Shown here: piece by piece, positions 5,950 through 6,901 of the stretch
Layout: the number at the start of each line of letters is the position of its first letter
Position numbering within the stretch: position 1 is the stretch's first letter
Assembly: GCA_031280115.1 (NCBI GenBank)
Contig: JAITHF010000202.1
Coordinates: forward strand, 1 to 6,901
DNA from: Spirochaetaceae bacterium
GTDB taxonomy: Bacteria; Spirochaetota; Spirochaetia; Treponematales; Breznakiellaceae
Direction of reading: 5' to 3'
Length of the DNA stretch: 6,901 bases
Notes under the pieces: model-generated
Databases searched by the model: none
What the model saw: the letters and a program-made list of their open reading frames with translations, nothing else
Told to the model about the DNA's origin: nothing
Position numbers and translations under genes: made by a program

Positions 5950-6648
5950 ATGCCCCTTATGATGATGATGACTACTCACCCTATGCCCCAAGGGGTACTG
6001 CTTGATATGGACGGCCTCATGCTGGATACCGAAAGGCCGGTGGTCGCGGCGTGGATAACCGCCGGACGCGCCCTGGGGCTGGAAATCAGCCCTGAAATCG
6101 CGGAACAGACGATCGGCGTCAATGAACAGGACACGAAAGCGCTTTTCCTGCGCGAGTACGGCCAGTCCTTCCCGTACCGCGAGGCGAGGCGCGCTCTTGA
6201 AACCATACTCCTTGAAAAGATAGCCCGTGAAGGCATCGCCCTGCGCCCCGGGCTTTGCACCCTCCTTGACCGCCTGGACAGCCTTGCCATTCCTTTCGGG
6301 GTTGCCACCTCCACCAGCCGGGACATCGCCCTGTGGAAACTCGAAAAGGCCGGCCTGAGCCGGCGCTTCAAGACGTTTGCCTTTGGGGACGAGGTGGATA
6401 AAGGGAAGCCGGCGCCGGATATTTTTCTCCTTGCAGCCTCGCGCCTGGGGGTCGGGCCGGCAGGGTGCGTCGGGTTTGAGGATTCCCCTGCGGGCCTTGA
6501 GAGTTTGCGCCGCGCAGGTATCCCTTCGGTGTTTATCAAAGATATGGTGGAGCCGGCGCCGCATATCCTTGCGTCAGTGTGGCGGCGGTTCGATACGCTT
6601 TCTGAGGCTGCGGCGGCGCTGTTCAGCGCTCCTGATCCCGGGCAATAA
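5950..6648 (+). CDS. HAD-superfamily phosphatase, beta-phosphoglucomutase-like
   Basis: A cytoplasmic HAD hydrolase of 232 residues, typical of the subfamily with a helical cap, which acts on small phosphorylated metabolites. All four motifs are intact. Motif I is D-M-D-G-L-M-L-D-T-E at 19-28, with nucleophile D19 and acid/base D21. Motif II is A-T-S-T-S near 119-123. Motif III has K153 in D-K-G-K-P-A-P-D. Motif IV is G-F-E-D-S-P-A-G at 175-182, with acidic E177 and D178 for magnesium. The helical cap lies between motifs I and II (about 30-100). The D-G-L-M-L-D-T-E and F-E-D-S-P-A-G forms resemble the beta-phosphoglucomutase, YniC-like and YqaB-like group, but the substrate cannot be told. 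The start is uncertain: ATG occurs at 5950, at four consecutive codons from 5959, and at 5983. GGGGCGGA (5933-5940) fits 5950 or 5959. It is separated from the flagellar operon by the decayed gene and may use its own promoter, which I cannot see. Confidence 0.88.
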   Translation: MPLMMMMTTHPMPQGVLLDMDGLMLDTERPVVAAWITAGRALGLEISPEIAEQTIGVNEQDTKALFLREYGQSFPYREARRALETILLEKIAREGIALRPGLCTLLDRLDSLAIPFGVATSTSRDIALWKLEKAGLSRRFKTFAFGDEVDKGKPAPDIFLLAASRLGVGPAGCVGFEDSPAGLESLRRAGIPSVFIKDMVEPAPHILASVWRRFDTLSEAAAALFSAPDPGQ

Positions 6649-6901
6649 GGATGAGCCGCACAAAACTCATAAGCGCGGAGAGGGCTGACGCCACATAGGT
6701 CAGCGCCGCGGCGGTAAGCACTTTTTTCACCCCTGCAAGTTCGGATTCGCTCAACACGCGGCTGTCCCGCAGGATCGCCACGGCCCGGGCGGACGCATCG
6801 AACTCCACCGGCAGGGTTATGAGGTAGAACAGCACCCCTACGCCGAAGAAGATGATGCCCAGGTTGATTAAGAGGGGCAGGCGGAAGAAAAACCCCCCCA
6901 T
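6623..6901 (-). CDS. YugP-type membrane zinc metallopeptidase, C-terminal part (partial)
   Basis: The visible 92 codons match the C-terminal third of the neutral zinc metallopeptidase family typified by Bacillus YugP, a membrane protein of roughly 230 residues. Two hydrophobic segments are seen (about residues 8-30 and 66-88). Between them lies the family signature T-L-P-V-E-F-D-A-S-A-R-A, followed by L-S-E-S-E-L-A-G-V-K-K-V-L-T-A-A-A-L-T-Y-V-A. The zinc-binding H-E-x-x-H would lie in the part beyond the right edge, so activity cannot be judged here. The ATG at the very edge is taken as an internal Met because the family is much longer. The stop (TCA on the plus strand, 6623-6625) lies inside the end of the convergent HAD gene. 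Confidence 0.85.
   Translation of the reverse strand: MGGFFFRLPLLINLGIIFFGVGVLFYLITLPVEFDASARAVAILRDSRVLSESELAGVKKVLTAAALTYVASALSALMSFVRLILIARDQER

Overview
The window most likely comes from a spirochaete, probably a Treponema of moderate to high G+C content. The gene order fliF-fliG-fliH-fliI-fliJ matches the flagellar export and motor operon of spirochaetes. The FliG is of the type encoded beside fliF, which is called FliG2 in spirochaetes that carry two. The FliF tail and the downstream methyltransferase also read like treponemal proteins. The genus assignment is an inference from remembered family resemblance, not from a search.

Bases 1-4468 are a tightly packed plus-strand flagellar operon. 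It holds the 3' end of fliF (M-ring), then fliG (rotor switch), fliH (export ATPase regulator), fliI (export ATPase) and a fliJ-type export chaperone gene, with gaps of only 3 to 6 bases. FliF anchors FliG at the rotor, while FliH, FliI and FliJ form the cytoplasmic ATPase complex that feeds flagellar subunits to the export gate. The most unusual feature is that the fliJ reading frame does not stop. It continues through a glycine linker and a hydrophobic segment into an FMN-binding domain with an intact S-G-A-T flavinylation motif.

Bases 4469-4752 hold no gene I can support. They contain a G-run hairpin with two alternative pairings, a likely intrinsic terminator, a dense cluster of palindromes with a 21-base-period direct repeat, and one more hairpin.

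Bases 4753-5885 are the remains of a D12-class adenine-specific DNA methyltransferase. It has an in-frame stop at codon 17, a changed acidic residue in the N-D-L-E motif, and a one-base deletion inside the codon for the catalytic Asp of D-P-P-Y. No restriction enzyme gene lies beside it in the window.

Bases 5886-5949 contain a G+C-rich hairpin. They are followed by an intact HAD-superfamily phosphatase gene (5950-6648). The window ends with the 3' part of a minus-strand gene for a YugP-type membrane zinc metallopeptidase, whose end overlaps the end of the HAD gene by 26 bases.
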